A stretch of DNA of 64,000 nucleotides from Verpa conica (Eukaryota > Ascomycota > Pezizomycetes > Pezizales > Morchellaceae), in the NCBI GenBank assembly GCA_033030425.1, contig JAUFSD010000021.1, positions 248,001 through 312,000 on the forward strand. Reading direction: 5' to 3'. The notes below the pieces were generated by a model. The model was not told where the DNA came from, made no database searches, and saw nothing but the letters and a program-made list of their open reading frames with translations. The number at the start of each line of letters is the position of its first letter. Within the stretch, counting starts at the first letter, position 1. Of this stretch, positions 1 through 11,898 are shown piece by piece. The position numbers and the translations under genes were made by a program.

Positions 1-550
1 TGTTTTTATCGATTTCTTCGACCATCTAGAGTTGTCCTTGATGACAAATCAACAAACTACTTGCATAATCCAATGAGACCACAGCATAGTAACTCTTATT
101 TCCTCAGTGGACTCTATTTCAGCGAGCTCACAAATCGTAAATTATTAGCCAGTCCTAACTAGACCATAATTAAAGCTAGAAATTATGTAGAGTATATTTT
201 ACTTAATAAAATATAATTGGTAGCTAATAGTTCCACCGGGTTGACTAGAAAATAAAAGCATGTTTAATTTTTTACCATTGCTTACTGACCTTGATATAGC
301 TCCTTAGAGTAAAATACATATATATGTACCTATCGATACCCACCCACTCAATGAATAAATCAAATCACTAGAACAAGCATATATATGAAATCAGACCCAC
401 CACTCACGCAAACAAGTTTCCGACCTCATCGTAACCGAATACTTCTTTGTGACATCACCAAGAAACGACATCTGCCAAGAACGCTCTCCAGAATGCCTTC
501 ATGTCTTAAGTCCCAATCATCCCCCAATCAACGAAACCCTTTCGACTGGT
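1..550. other. Intergenic, no gene seen
   Basis: AT-rich sequence with no open frame that looks coding. Short plus-strand frames near 385-660 run antisense to the 3' end of the neighbouring minus-strand gene and show no protein-like composition. Confidence 0.6.
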
Positions 551-1720
551 TCACACGCCACGCCGAAGACCGATGGTCTTGGTTCTCGTGGCTCTGCTTG
601 CTCTCGCAGCTACACCCACCACCATCAGTTTCATATTCTTAATATCGTGCCAATTGCGTAGTGTTCTGGCTAGGTCTAGGCTTGCCTGATCAATATCACC
701 CTGCTCAAGCCCCACACCAGTATGGTTACCATGGCTAATAACGTAATTTGCAGCTGATGAAGGCTCGGAAGACCAGTATAAAGAGTGAGAGGACGTTGAT
801 CTTCCAGATAATACATTTTGTGTAGGTGTTGTAAACCAATGCGAGTGAGACCCATCACGGACTCTCCACTGGAGCTCGGAGAGAGGAACTCTTGTGGGGG
901 TGGACGGAAGTTCGATTATTCCATTATCAAGAAGTAGCTGTAATGTCTTCTCCTCGGCGGTGGCGGATGGGGGAATCGAAAAGGTATTATATCCACCACA
1001 CACCCGTAATATATCCATTTTGCACAAAAGTGCACCTAGTAACTGCTCCCTCCGTGTCTGATCATCCCGTAGTGATGGTAGAATTTCGTCAATACGTGAG
1101 TACAAAGCATCAACAACGAACCACATCTCGTTAATCCCCCAAGGGGTGTATCGCTCCTGTAGCCACCTTTGCATCTGTTCGTGGATATCCCGTTTTGCAA
1201 CGAGGGAGCTACAGAGCGCAGTGTATTTTTGGCAATATCTTACCAGCCCCCGGACACCAGCATAGTATAAACCTAGACTATGTTCTGACTGTGGAAGGAT
1301 ATCGAGGAGCTTCCGGCCGTTCTCTGAGAGTTGTTCTTCATCCACTAACCATTGTAGAATAGGCAGCTCTTGAAGAAGCTCAGTTGTATCTCTGGTTCCA
1401 CGCTTGTGCTGTCTTTCTACAGGGGTCTTCGTCTGGTTGTGACTTAGTTCGTGCGTATTGGGAATGTGAGGTAGGTTGGTATATAGAGGGAGAAGGTTGC
1501 AGCAGTTCCAGGAAGATATGTCAGGAATATACCCGTATTGTGTACGTAGGGCGGCGAGAACTATTTCTTCACAATGGGTACGAAGAAAGACCATAAACGC
1601 GGGAGAGGCGGTAGCGAAATCGAGTAGTGAGGAAGTAGTCATACATGACGCGAGAGAAAGCTTGGAGCTTGGAGACAGCGTGGTAAAGGCGAAAACTTGG
1701 GAACTGCCACCGCAAGGCAT
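551..1720 (-). CDS. Uncharacterised 389-aa protein
   Basis: This is an uninterrupted 389-codon frame, far longer than chance frames nearby. I do not recognise the family. The composition is protein-like: mixed helical segments around residues 110-260 with a Leu-rich stretch (LLQELPILQWLVDEEQL), then a Ser/Thr-rich part and a basic C-terminus. No signal peptide, membrane span or catalytic motif is evident. The first ATG gives a Ser-rich start; Met28 (MTTSSLLDF) is an equally plausible start. It stands alone at the edge of a gene-poor region, so it may be lineage-specific. No introns are required. Confidence 0.5.
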   Translation of the reverse strand: MPCGGSSQVFAFTTLSPSSKLSLASCMTTSSLLDFATASPAFMVFLRTHCEEIVLAALRTQYGYIPDISSWNCCNLLPLYTNLPHIPNTHELSHNQTKTPVERQHKRGTRDTTELLQELPILQWLVDEEQLSENGRKLLDILPQSEHSLGLYYAGVRGLVRYCQKYTALCSSLVAKRDIHEQMQRWLQERYTPWGINEMWFVVDALYSRIDEILPSLRDDQTRREQLLGALLCKMDILRVCGGYNTFSIPPSATAEEKTLQLLLDNGIIELPSTPTRVPLSELQWRVRDGSHSHWFTTPTQNVLSGRSTSSHSLYWSSEPSSAANYVISHGNHTGVGLEQGDIDQASLDLARTLRNWHDIKNMKLMVVGVAARASRATRTKTIGLRRGV

Positions 1721-4548
1721 TATCTACCGATATGATATAGTTTAATTCAGATATAATATAGAAGTCTAGGAGAGTAGAGAAATCTCAAGTAGAGTTATAA
1801 AACGGTTACTCAGAGCTCATGACCCAGGAGTACCACCGCCAGCAGAGGATTTATATATGTAATTTCCCCGCACCGTTGATCAAAGCTCCCTTGAATTATA
1901 TCTCCCAGGAGTTTTGTCCTTGGGATTGCCTTAATCCCAAGCCTTCCTGTTGCTCCGTCGCAACTTCATACAACCATAGCCAATCAATACCTCCGGATTT
2001 CTTTGCCGTCCATAGGCACGCGGTGATGTCACTTTCGCTTAGCCGAAAATTTTCCCACATTATTGCTGTTTTAAGCTTCGCTCTAGAGGTTTTTTGTTTT
2101 AAGAGAACTCTCAAGCCTTCAGACTCACCCTCCTACTGAAACTCGTTTCTAGGTATGGATAGGCATCAGCTAGGGAATAACTAAGGAGCTAGGTAGCCAG
2201 GTACACGGTACTTTGGCCAAGTCGATCTGCGACTGGGTAGCTAAGAACGCTTATCGGATCACCACGCATTAGTTGCAACTGCACCTAGTCCCCTATCCGA
2301 TGGTGCGATGGTTCACTTTGGCATCTCTGTTTTCTAGCCTTAGTCTAGACCTGGCTATTTATTAGGGTAATGCATAGCAATTATCTTGATCGACATTAAA
2401 AGAGTTTCGAGGTCAGCCAAAGCTTTTATCGATTGATAAACTGTAGTAGCGGTGTTTGGCCGGTAGCCAGACGAAGCAGGGGACCAAAGCATTACAACAG
2501 CTAAATTACTCTAGAATATCATTCTTATCAGCCGTCGATACGGGTATAAACACGAAATCAAAGGTGTGGGGTTGACCAACTAATTCAACAATACCATAAG
2601 CCAAGATAAACCAAGAATAGTTATCAGACAAGTTATTTTCAGTCTCTTTGTCTCTCAAATAAATTATTAAACTTTGTAAATAGTGCCAATCAGCTAGAGG
2701 TAGCCCCACGATACCCAAAGTTATGGGATCAGCCTAGGAAGAGTTTGTATTATGCATAACTCAGTGCCGCACTTAGGGCAGTTCTCAGTGCATAGAATTT
2801 TAGGTAACCTTAATATATAAGACCATGTGTCAGTAAACATAGCCAACTAGATATCATTACTGTATTTCGAGAGTGAACTTTGGTATGAGACATTACTAGA
2901 TCCAGAGTGCACAGTATAGTATAGTCATCGCTTACCCACTTCTATTTGTTGAGAATATAATCCCTCAAAGCTGTTGATCAGATTCCCGCCGCCACTCATA
3001 AACCAAATAAAAAATGTGGGTATCCGGGCAAAGACACTAAATCTAAGGTCAATAATTCTATCCCCAATATACGTTAAGCGTGAAAAAAGGGAATTTAGGG
3101 TTGCGTAATTCCACACAAAATCACTCGACCATGAATTCGACTGCAAGGTACTCAATATCGAGCCCAATTGGCCTTGATATCGACAAAATAAAACCAGGAC
3201 TTAAAAGAGACATTTGATACTCTATTTCTCATACGCACTACTACCCTTGTCGCCACTGGATAAGGACCTAAAGGGTAGTGGGAGACATTTTGGCCAATAG
3301 AGAGCGTTGGAGGTCACTACATGTATTTACTACACGTAAGAAGAATAGATTCCTATGACTAATATCAGCCATGCCGCACGTATGATGTGAGTTGAATCAT
3401 GTGAAGATGGTTTACCTGTCCGGCCACAGAACTAGTCACTGATCTTCGCTTCGCTTCTAGCAAAAGGGTTTACCCAAAACAACCAAGTGGTAAAACGATG
3501 ACACAGGCTCTGCAACAGCCCCTTAAACAGTATCCTGTGAACTGAAGGTAGAACTACCATATAGTTTAAATCGTTTAAATGGGTTGCCCACACGGGCTGA
3601 CTAGGTAATTATCCGAGTGATTAGCAAGAACCTAAAATCATTGAAAGGCTCCCTAGTCTCTTTCGATTGCAGTATAACATACCTCCCTGATGGCCCTAGA
3701 GTTTCCGTGATCCGGAAGGGTCAGTTCATGATGAATAGATGCTGGTGGGATCGAATGATAGTCATTCCTGAGTGGGGTTCCTATCTGGTGATAAATATGA
3801 GAGAGATAAGGTGGTGGGGATGATTAGACTCTGGCAAGAACAACTACCTCGAGCCGTGCCCACAGCAATATCAACGAGTGACGAGTAGTGACCAGATGAC
3901 CAGATGACAAGCCAAAGCTATGAGTTTTGGCCCCCATAGACCTTGTTTTCTTTGGTATGTACAAGCGCATTAGGTAATTAGGCAAAGCGTCTTTACATAC
4001 CAACAGTTGCCAAATAACGCAGACAAATAAAAGGATTAGTTTTAAAATAGAGAGACGGGCTATGTGCGAGCATCTACTTCGCTTAATCCCGTATGTGTAC
4101 AAAAAAAAGCACAAAACCATACATGAATATATAAGGAGAGTCTTTTAATTTTAAGGTGGGTGTGGTAATTATTCTTCCAACTATTGAAGATTAGTATCTA
4201 GAAAAACATGATATCGTGTGAGGAGTAGGTACTGTGGCTGATTTTTCTGGGATTTGTCCTCTGTACTCGACAATATTGTACCTTAGATCCAAAGCTCCTG
4301 TATGCGAGGAACCCTGGGCCTAACAATCTTTGCTGCTCCCCACCTATTTGTGCATAGATTACAGCCACTGAGCTTCACTCACACTAGTAGGGATCATAGG
4401 AGCTAAAACCCCTGTTGCCGGAGGATCATTTAAAGGGTTTCATATCGGGACAGCACCCCTGTGTGTAACATACACAAAGAGTCAATTCCCTCGCGATTCT
4501 TCAGAAATCTTTAAATTTTCTTTTTATGTGTATCAGCCCAACCACAGG
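1721..4548. other. Gene-poor AT-rich stretch
   Basis: No frame longer than about 106 codons and none with recognisable protein similarity. The sequence looks like decayed intergenic DNA. A short local duplication (GACCAGAT) lies near 3893-3908. No tRNA, rRNA or clear repeat was found. Confidence 0.5.
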
Positions 4549-6070
4549 ATGTTGCCTTCAATCGGGATATGTCTTGGTGCGCTAATAGCAGTATCCAGCG
4601 CCCGGGACCTAAAGCCAACGGTGCATATTTCTACTCGATAAGCATGCAGTCAGGTATGTTCCTGCATCGACTATATTCTCTTGGGGTCTGATCTAATGAA
4701 GCTTTTGAATTTATTAACAAAAACGGATGATAAAATATAAATTATTAGAGGATGGATGTTATGGTCCACAAATACTACATACAGACCAAGTAAGAGCTCT
4801 TAAGTATCCCCCGATAGAATCAATGCTAATCGGCCAATAGACAACTACCTACAATCTATTAACCTCGAAACGCGTTTCCAGACCACGGACGATTTTGAAA
4901 ATCATGCCAAAACTGATAATCTCCCTGACATTGTCTCTCGAGTTTCTCGGCCCGTATGGTGGAACACAGAGCCGGATTATACCGAAATGCTTCTTGAGAG
5001 ACCATAAATGAGGATAAAGCGCTTTGGGCTCGCAGGCACTCGTCGACGGTAGCAAGAAAATACGCTATGAGATAAGCACTGGAACCTGTACTTCAGTTAA
5101 CATTACCCTTGACTCAACTATACATTGGGATTCAACACCGCCAGCATTGCCGGTTTTCAGCTATCAGAGTTTATGGGTTCCTGGAGTCAATAAGGAGTAC
5201 TCTCTAGGTGGAAATGTGTATATGACGGTCCCTGATCCGAGAATGATACAAAGATAGTGCCGGGATTGGATATATGCTGGTATATGACTTGGAAACGATG
5301 CCTGGATAAACGAAACAACACTCTTTAAGGCTATTGATACGACTGGTGCTAAATCGACACATCTAAAGACGGCCGATAGCGATGTCATAGTTAGGTTTTG
5401 CGGGACAGTGAATGGATCCTATGTTCTCCCTCTCAAATACCTAAGGAAAAATCTGAGAATTTCACATAGGCACCAATGTCAGAAATCGATATCTATAGCA
5501 TTAAGAAGTCAAAGTGGTATAAGAAAACCCTCCCGTCAACATCACCGGCTCCAGCTCCTTGCGCTGACTTCTGTACTGTAGTCTTGAGCGCTACCGGTAA
5601 CTCCAGTCATCAGATCAACTCTGCGCTCTTGTTGGATCTGAGCACATCCGCCTAGGCAGATACATACATACCTGACTCAGGATCCTATGAGGTTATGACA
5701 AAAGTATCAAATGTTATAGGTGGTAAGTAAGTTACTTAGTTTATAAACCTTTGTATGACATGTAGGATGTGACTAACTTGCATGATAGCGGGAATGGGGC
5801 CGCAACTAAAGTCATGCTCGATGGTGGCTTTATTAACGATGAACTGGAGACGATACTGTAGTTTGTGACTAAGCCTCCTGCTGTCTCGGGCACGGCTTCA
5901 ACCACAAATGGGAGTGCTATAGACGCTGGAAGCTCGGATGTTACAATAGAGGGCTCAAATGTGACAGCCTCGAGTGATAGATCTAGCAGCTCGTTAACAG
6001 CCAATGGGTGGCTATTGGTAGATATTTTGTAGGTGTTTTGTTATCTATTGCGTTATTGTTGTAGACTGGC
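4549..6070 (+). pseudogene. Decayed secreted kelch-repeat protein gene
   Basis: Fragments in different plus frames follow the order of the fungal secreted/membrane kelch-repeat family. An ATG at 4549 opens a signal-peptide-like start (MLPSIGICLGALIAVSSA). Around 5080-5215 a fragment has CTSVNITLDSTIHW and a kelch-like LWVPGVNKEYSLGG. Around 5476-5660 comes IDIYSIKKSKWYKKT, then ADFCTVVLSATGNSSHQI, matching the usual 'WY-T...DFC-V' blade. Around 5860-6000 lies a Ser/Thr-rich stretch like the one before the membrane span in such proteins. The fragments are separated by stop codons and frame changes that no intron set resolves, so the gene is probably dead. Family assignment rests on motif memory, not alignment. 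Confidence 0.5.
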
Positions 6071-8780
6071 TGGGCGTAGTTGGATTGGACCAATAATCTA
6101 ATACATACATCCCAAAAGGGGTTTAAATTCCCTCAAACAGCCCATGCGTTTTTTCACTAGTATTCTATTTAGTATTCCAACAATTACCTATAACTCAATT
6201 ATGAACGGCACCATTCCCCTTAACTTAGCATTGATGTAAAATATATCCATATGGGGTTAGGGTTCTCGGGTAGCAAGCCGCGCCCAAGACACGGCTTAGG
6301 AAACTTAAATAGATCTATGTACTTTAGAAGGCAAGATATACATGTAGATTAAAGCTGCGCATCACTGGACGCTGTTAGTAGTTTACATATGTAATGACAA
6401 CTTTCTCCGCGGAAACCTGGAGCACTAAAAGGGAGGAGTAGCTTTAAAGACTCTCACCTCTCAAAGACTTTATGAGAGCCTTTTAAACCAAAGATACTCA
6501 TATTTGTGTAGGGCCTGTTTGCAAACCCAAGTACCAACCTTCTTCCAGCAGCACCAGCAAATCCGAGACACTAAACTCCCTCAAGAGCCATTGGAGCAGA
6601 AAAATATGCTTAAGAGAACAACTTGCCTTAATTTCCAGTGCCCGTACACCCTTCCGCTTGGTGTGCTGCAGCCGCACATACTTTCTTTTGTTGTTCATAT
6701 TGCAGCTGCGTATATGAAGGGGTGAGAATGAATGCATAACGGGGCTTCAACTCCGCCCCAACGTAGTACAAACTCTCTCCACATTTATATATAAGATGTC
6801 CTGTCAAAACCATAGATTTATATCACCTGACAATTACTGACGAATCCACTACTTGGCCTTTCTGGCGGCAGGCTTATCGATCGATTGACAGTACGCTTAT
6901 CATAATATCTCAAGGTTTTGTGAGCATGAGTGTGCATCTCCATGCTAATCCTTCGTATTACGTACTTCCCTGTAAGACTTTTCTTTTTTAGACGTTCACA
7001 TTTGACAAGGCTGTGAATAATACAGGCAAACTAGGCTTTCGATATATTCACCCACAATCACTCGCTGGGATAACCAATGAATACCAATGAATACTAGATA
7101 CTGGTTTGGCTATTGTGACAGCCTAGCCCCATGCAAATGCAGATATATACTCATACCTGCTATGCTTTCATATGCAAAGTTTAACGCACGTCACAAGAGA
7201 CATGCGCCGGCTAGACTTTCGCCGGATATCATGCGTTACGTGTGATTAAGATCGGACGATACCGCCCCCATACGTGTCAGGATCTAAACGACATTGCTGA
7301 GGGCTCTCAAGGAAGCGCGCCTCTATTGCTCCATGACCATCAGTGGGTATGAAATGTGGGGCCTCAAAGGGATAAACAAATCGTACGCCACATTCTTGCA
7401 TACTGCCTTAAGTTACTAATTCGGTCCGCATTCAAAATCCTTCCGCACCTATGACCAGCTTCCTAACCGCTGTAGACTTCTGTGCAACCCCATTGAGACA
7501 CAAAGAATTCTTTTTGTACTTCTCAAGAGAAACATCTTTTACTGAAGTTTAGCATCACAGAACACAAATCAGGCCCTCTGCTGCGTCTAGTTCAATAGCA
7601 ACTACAATACTATGGGATCTAGCAACTACAAGTGTTAAACAACTACGAGTCTATGGCTAGTGGTTTCTGTCTAACGAATTGCAAGAAGTCGAAGCATCTT
7701 CGGATAGTGTTACACGACATCCTGGTCTGCAAATGTTTTCATCTGATCGCTGGCAGGCAGCTTTAGAATAGAACCGATACAACAAACATCCGGAAAATTC
7801 GGAGATCGGACTCTAAGACGTTGAAGAGAATCGATTGAGAAAACTTCTTACCAGGAAATAAAGTTATTTACACTGCGGTAACGGGATGCGCTGAAGGATT
7901 TTGCTGGAGAGTTACGATCTCGCTTGGAACCTCGGTTTGCTTCGTGGATCTCTGATAGAGCAGCCAGTGGTGACGGCCCCGCAAAATTGCAGAAGATGTG
8001 GCGGACCACTTGCAAGAGTAGTTCACCGATGTTTGATAATCGAGTTTCTCCATAGTTTCTCAACGATTGGTCCATTGCCCCTGCCACAAGGGTTCAAGGT
8101 TGGAACCTTTCTGGTCTCACTAAAAGGACTAGCTTACCCATCTAGACATATTCCGCTCATGGCCTTAAAGCTCCTAAACCAACTCCTTAACCAGTGTTAC
8201 ATCACGGTTTCCGAAGTAGCCGTATTTTCTGGGTTTTTCTTGGGGATGGAAAATTGGACCGAGAGCCAATGTCAATATTTCGCTCCCCACCACCTTTCTA
8301 CGTCAGCTGTGAAAAGAGTCGTGCCTCGGAGGCGCGACAGCAGTCGAGCGCGTAAAGAAACCATAAGAAGATATCTAGAACCGTTCATCTGCCAGTTCAT
8401 CGAAGCCTTGCTTACACCATTAATATCTCACAACTCGGGAATGTTCAAACGAAATAGCATGCGGCTTTGAATCTTGCTTCTATCAACCACTGTGCTGTCC
8501 TTTCTTCGGGAATCTCGGCCTCCTTAGCTATCAACGGCAAGGCACATTGGTCTATCTATATCACTATGAAGCTGCATTAACTCACAACTGCACAAAACTC
8601 CACCATTGTTATGCTCTTCGTGCATTTCAGAGCAGCACATTCTCTGTGCATGGAGGCCAGCCTTGAGGCCCCTCTAAAAGGGAGGTCGGGCCTAGCTCAA
8701 ATGAAAGTTATATAGTAAAACTCTCTACCATCAAATATCCTTTTAAGGTGTTCGTTACCAATAACAAAGGCCTAACAAAA
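6071..8780. other. Gene-poor stretch before the patatin gene
   Basis: No recognisable gene. The longest frame (7901-8470, plus) begins at TTG rather than ATG and matches no family I know. A small direct duplication (ACCAATGAAT twice) lies near 7073-7094. Confidence 0.45.
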
Positions 8781-10815
8781 ATGACTGAAGCCTCAAACCA
8801 GCGCCCTCGTATTCTTGTATTTGGTAAGTCCAAAACAATGCTTATTTATTAATTATACTCTAGAGTATTGACCCCTTGCTTTGTAGATGGGGGAGGTGTT
8901 AGAGTAATGGCTAGCCTTAGCATTCTCGACGGATTGATGAAAGAAGTAGGAGTGTTGAATGGGACACCTGATGTTGATATAAAGCCATGTGAATACTTCG
9001 ACTTGATATGTGGGACATCTGCAGGAGGGTATATATCTCCTCTTTCATTAATTAATGTTATTAGAATGCCTGCTAATACAAAAATTAGGATCGCAGCAAT
9101 CATGCTTGGAAGACTCAGGATGACCGTTCCTGAGTGTATATCTGCTTTCGAAAGACTAGGAAAAAAGATTTTCAAGGAAGGAAAGAAATATGGGCCTAGG
9201 CGCTACCGATTCCGGAGTTCATACGTAGTCGATGCAGTCAAGGAGGTATTGAGGGAGCGGGGTTTGCCAGATGATGAGCCGTTGTTTGATTCCAGAAATA
9301 ATTGTTGCCGAACGTAAGTTGCATTATCCTTTAGTCCCTGGAAGTAACAAATACCTACTTATCTACCATATGAGATAGTTTTGTGACTACGCTACTGGAG
9401 GAATATGTAACTGGTAAAGGCGCAGCAATTCACTTCAGGACATACTCTTCGCCATCTACGCAGTATGGTGAAAGGTGCACAATATGGCAGGCTATTCGGG
9501 CAACTACCGCTGCACCACTCGTCTTTAAGCCAATAAAAATAGACAAACACCAGTTCATCGATGCTGCTACTGGCGGTTTCAATAATCCAGCGCATTTAGC
9601 CGAGGAGGAAGCGGAGGAAATATGGCCCCAAAAGAAAATTGAAGTTCTTCTCAGTTTAGGTACTGGAGAGCGTAAAGCAAGGGGGCTAGGGGGAAATCTC
9701 TTCCGGTATTTTCCTTCATTGCTAGGAGTGTTAAAGGACATGACTACCAACAGTGAATACCAAACTATATCTGTCAAGAAAATCCTGGGTGAGGAGGTTT
9801 TCTTCCGCTTGAATGTCGGTGATGGAGTCGGGGACATCAAGATTACAGATTGGAAAAAGTCAAACATATTTGAATCATCTGCTAAAAGATTCCTAAGACG
9901 CGAAGATAACATACCAAGAGTGAGGACATTGGCGAAAAAAATCATTGGTGCCCCTCCAGTCCCACGTACAAGAGGTACAATCGAGCAACTTGAGCTTTAT
10001 GGTCGTGAGCATGGAGGAGTCTTGGGAATTTCTCGGTGGTCCCTGGATACGATAGGGTTAGGAGGAGTTATGTATGAAAACATTACTTTCATTAAGAAAT
10101 CCCCCTTGCTGATAATATGATTTCATAGGATGACTCAGTCCGCAAGCGGAACCAAATATTCATGTATGTAGCCTTTAATTCCAGCACCCTGTTATATGCA
10201 TAGGCCTACGAACTTAGCCCAGGAATATCGGCAACACCTGTATTCCTGTACCCTTTTTGAAATATTTACTAATTTCTAGGTACTATAGATACTCAAGAAC
10301 ACATCCCAAGTGCATACGAACAGATTCAGCGCGCCAGCGAATCATACTCAAAGGCGAAAGAAATTTACAATCAAGAATGTCTCAACAGTGAAGGCGGCGA
10401 GAGGTCCAAGGGGAAGCGTTTTTATAATAATTACGAACAATACTTATTGCAAGCGGAAACCCAGATAACCAAAGCTTTCTTGGCACTAATAGATGAATTC
10501 GAGAGGGTACACGTGGAATACATAATGATAGAAGCGGACCTGGCAAATACCGAACAAACAGAGCAGACGGCTAGTTTGATAAAAGCGAACAAGGAAAAAA
10601 GCAGATTATTGATATTGGAACGTGGGGAGATTATTATTGAGGCCGTAGCGGTAAAAGAAAAACTTACAAAAATTACATACGGCTTCCGACCTCCGGGATC
10701 GATACTAGCTACGAGCCTTGGGTGCGCGCAGCTTCTTCAGAACCGCCCACACTACAACTTGGGGCTACCTCGAAAGGTAACACTGCGAGAGCAGACTTAC
10801 AGAGAGTCAAGGTGA
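8781..10815 (+). CDS. Patatin-like phospholipase with helical C-terminal extension
   Basis: Model: join 8781-8823, 8887-9028, 9089-9313, 9379-10071, 10129-10163, 10280-10815 (557 aa). Residues 1 to about 360 form a patatin domain: oxyanion loop DGGGVR (15-20), nucleophile elbow GTSAG with Ser59, and catalytic Asp198 in FIDAATGG. It should therefore be an active acyl hydrolase on phospholipids or other lipids. Intron 2 (60 nt) is a multiple of three without a stop, so it hides inside an open frame; removing it restores the family run GIAAIMLGRLRM. Intron 4 (GTATGA donor, TGCTGATAA branch, TTTCATAG acceptor) removes an otherwise terminal TGA and fuses a Lys/Glu-rich helical region (about 385-530), probably coiled coil. 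If intron 4 is wrong, a 383-aa patatin ends at 10120 and a separate 189-aa protein starts at 10130. No transmembrane segment is seen. Confidence 0.82.
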
Positions 10816-11898
10816 AAGAAATGGCATAAAGTACTGGGAGTTGTAACGAATTTTTGAACGGGTACGGAATGGGTATATATCCTATAGTGGAAGTGTATTT
10901 TCCCTCTTTTTTTTTCTAGTTAGTGTGACGTTTGATTCTTCATGTACTTTCTTTTTTCCTTTTTCCTCTTGTTGCTTATTAGGCTAATCTCATAAATTAT
11001 CATAGTAAGTGAACACTAAGCTCCCTTACTAGTATGACTTCAGCTAATATATTAATAACAAATTGAGCGATCAATAGCTTATACTCCAATGTACACGAAC
11101 TCCTATAACTCGTCTAAAATACACCTGTTGCCGTTTTCAAATCGAAAAATTCTAATCGTGAGGGAAGGCCAATACCTTGCCTGTACTACCTGCCCAGGCC
11201 TCTCCGGAATGGTCTAGTAATTTTACTACACCCGCCTAGACCTGTCACGGGTATCATTCACTGTCAGCCATACCCAAAGACTGAGTGCATGTAACCCTCA
11301 GTCCATAAGCTCTAGCTGAAAATACAACCACAAAACAGGGGTCACTGCCGGAGTCAAGTTATATGGAGTGGCGTCGTGCTCGGATATTCAACCATACAAA
11401 TATTTTCTTTGTGCTTTTCGGGGAGACAAGTGCGATGAATGAACATTACCGTATCCTCCCCCATACACTTAGATTAACAGAGATCTATATTCTTTCAATC
11501 CCAACTTTGCTCCGTCCATATTCCCGACCTTTAAAACAGTGCATGGAGTTAAAACTATTTCTCCTTTTAGCTTCCGAGGTTGATAGATTTCTTAGCGAAG
11601 CAATTTACTGACAATTGAGACAAAGCGCTTTCTGCGGAAGAAGTGTGGGTGGGATCCTAGAATATCAGCAAGTCTAGTTACCGAACACATCAGTCTTTGC
11701 ACGTCATTACGATACCGATTGGTACTTCCTCAACTCGGCAGGAAATAAAGGTCAAAGCGATGTTGATCTAGCCTCCGCCCGGGTCAGCACCGACGCGCTT
11801 TTCAACCGAGAAAATCAACAGAACAGTATAAATATCGCTGGTCCGCCGAATAACTCCTGGCAAGAACCATCCACAGCCCACGCAGCCAGATAAGCACC
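10816..11898. other. Intergenic, patatin 3' side to small helical gene
   Basis: T-rich tracts at 10906-10970 could belong to the 3' UTR and terminator of the patatin gene. No other feature is seen. The sequence just before 11899 (CACCATGG) is a good start context for the next gene. Confidence 0.4.

Noticed and set aside
4411..4470. GGAGGATCATTTA followed by CACCCCTGTGTGTAACATAC, resembling an 18S/ITS1 border
   Set aside because: Only a short match; the preceding bases are not the conserved 18S end and no 5.8S follows. Probably coincidence.
6251..6275. GGGGTTAGGGTT, telomere-like
   Set aside because: A single partial unit, not an array.
7901..8470. 189-codon plus-strand frame
   Set aside because: It begins at TTG, not ATG, matches no family I know, and no splice set extends it. 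It overlaps another frame on the minus strand of similar quality.
10130..10815. Separate 189-aa gene starting just after the patatin stop
   Set aside because: Possible, but a nine-base gap between fungal genes is implausible, and a well-formed 57-nt intron joins the two in frame. The fused model is preferred.
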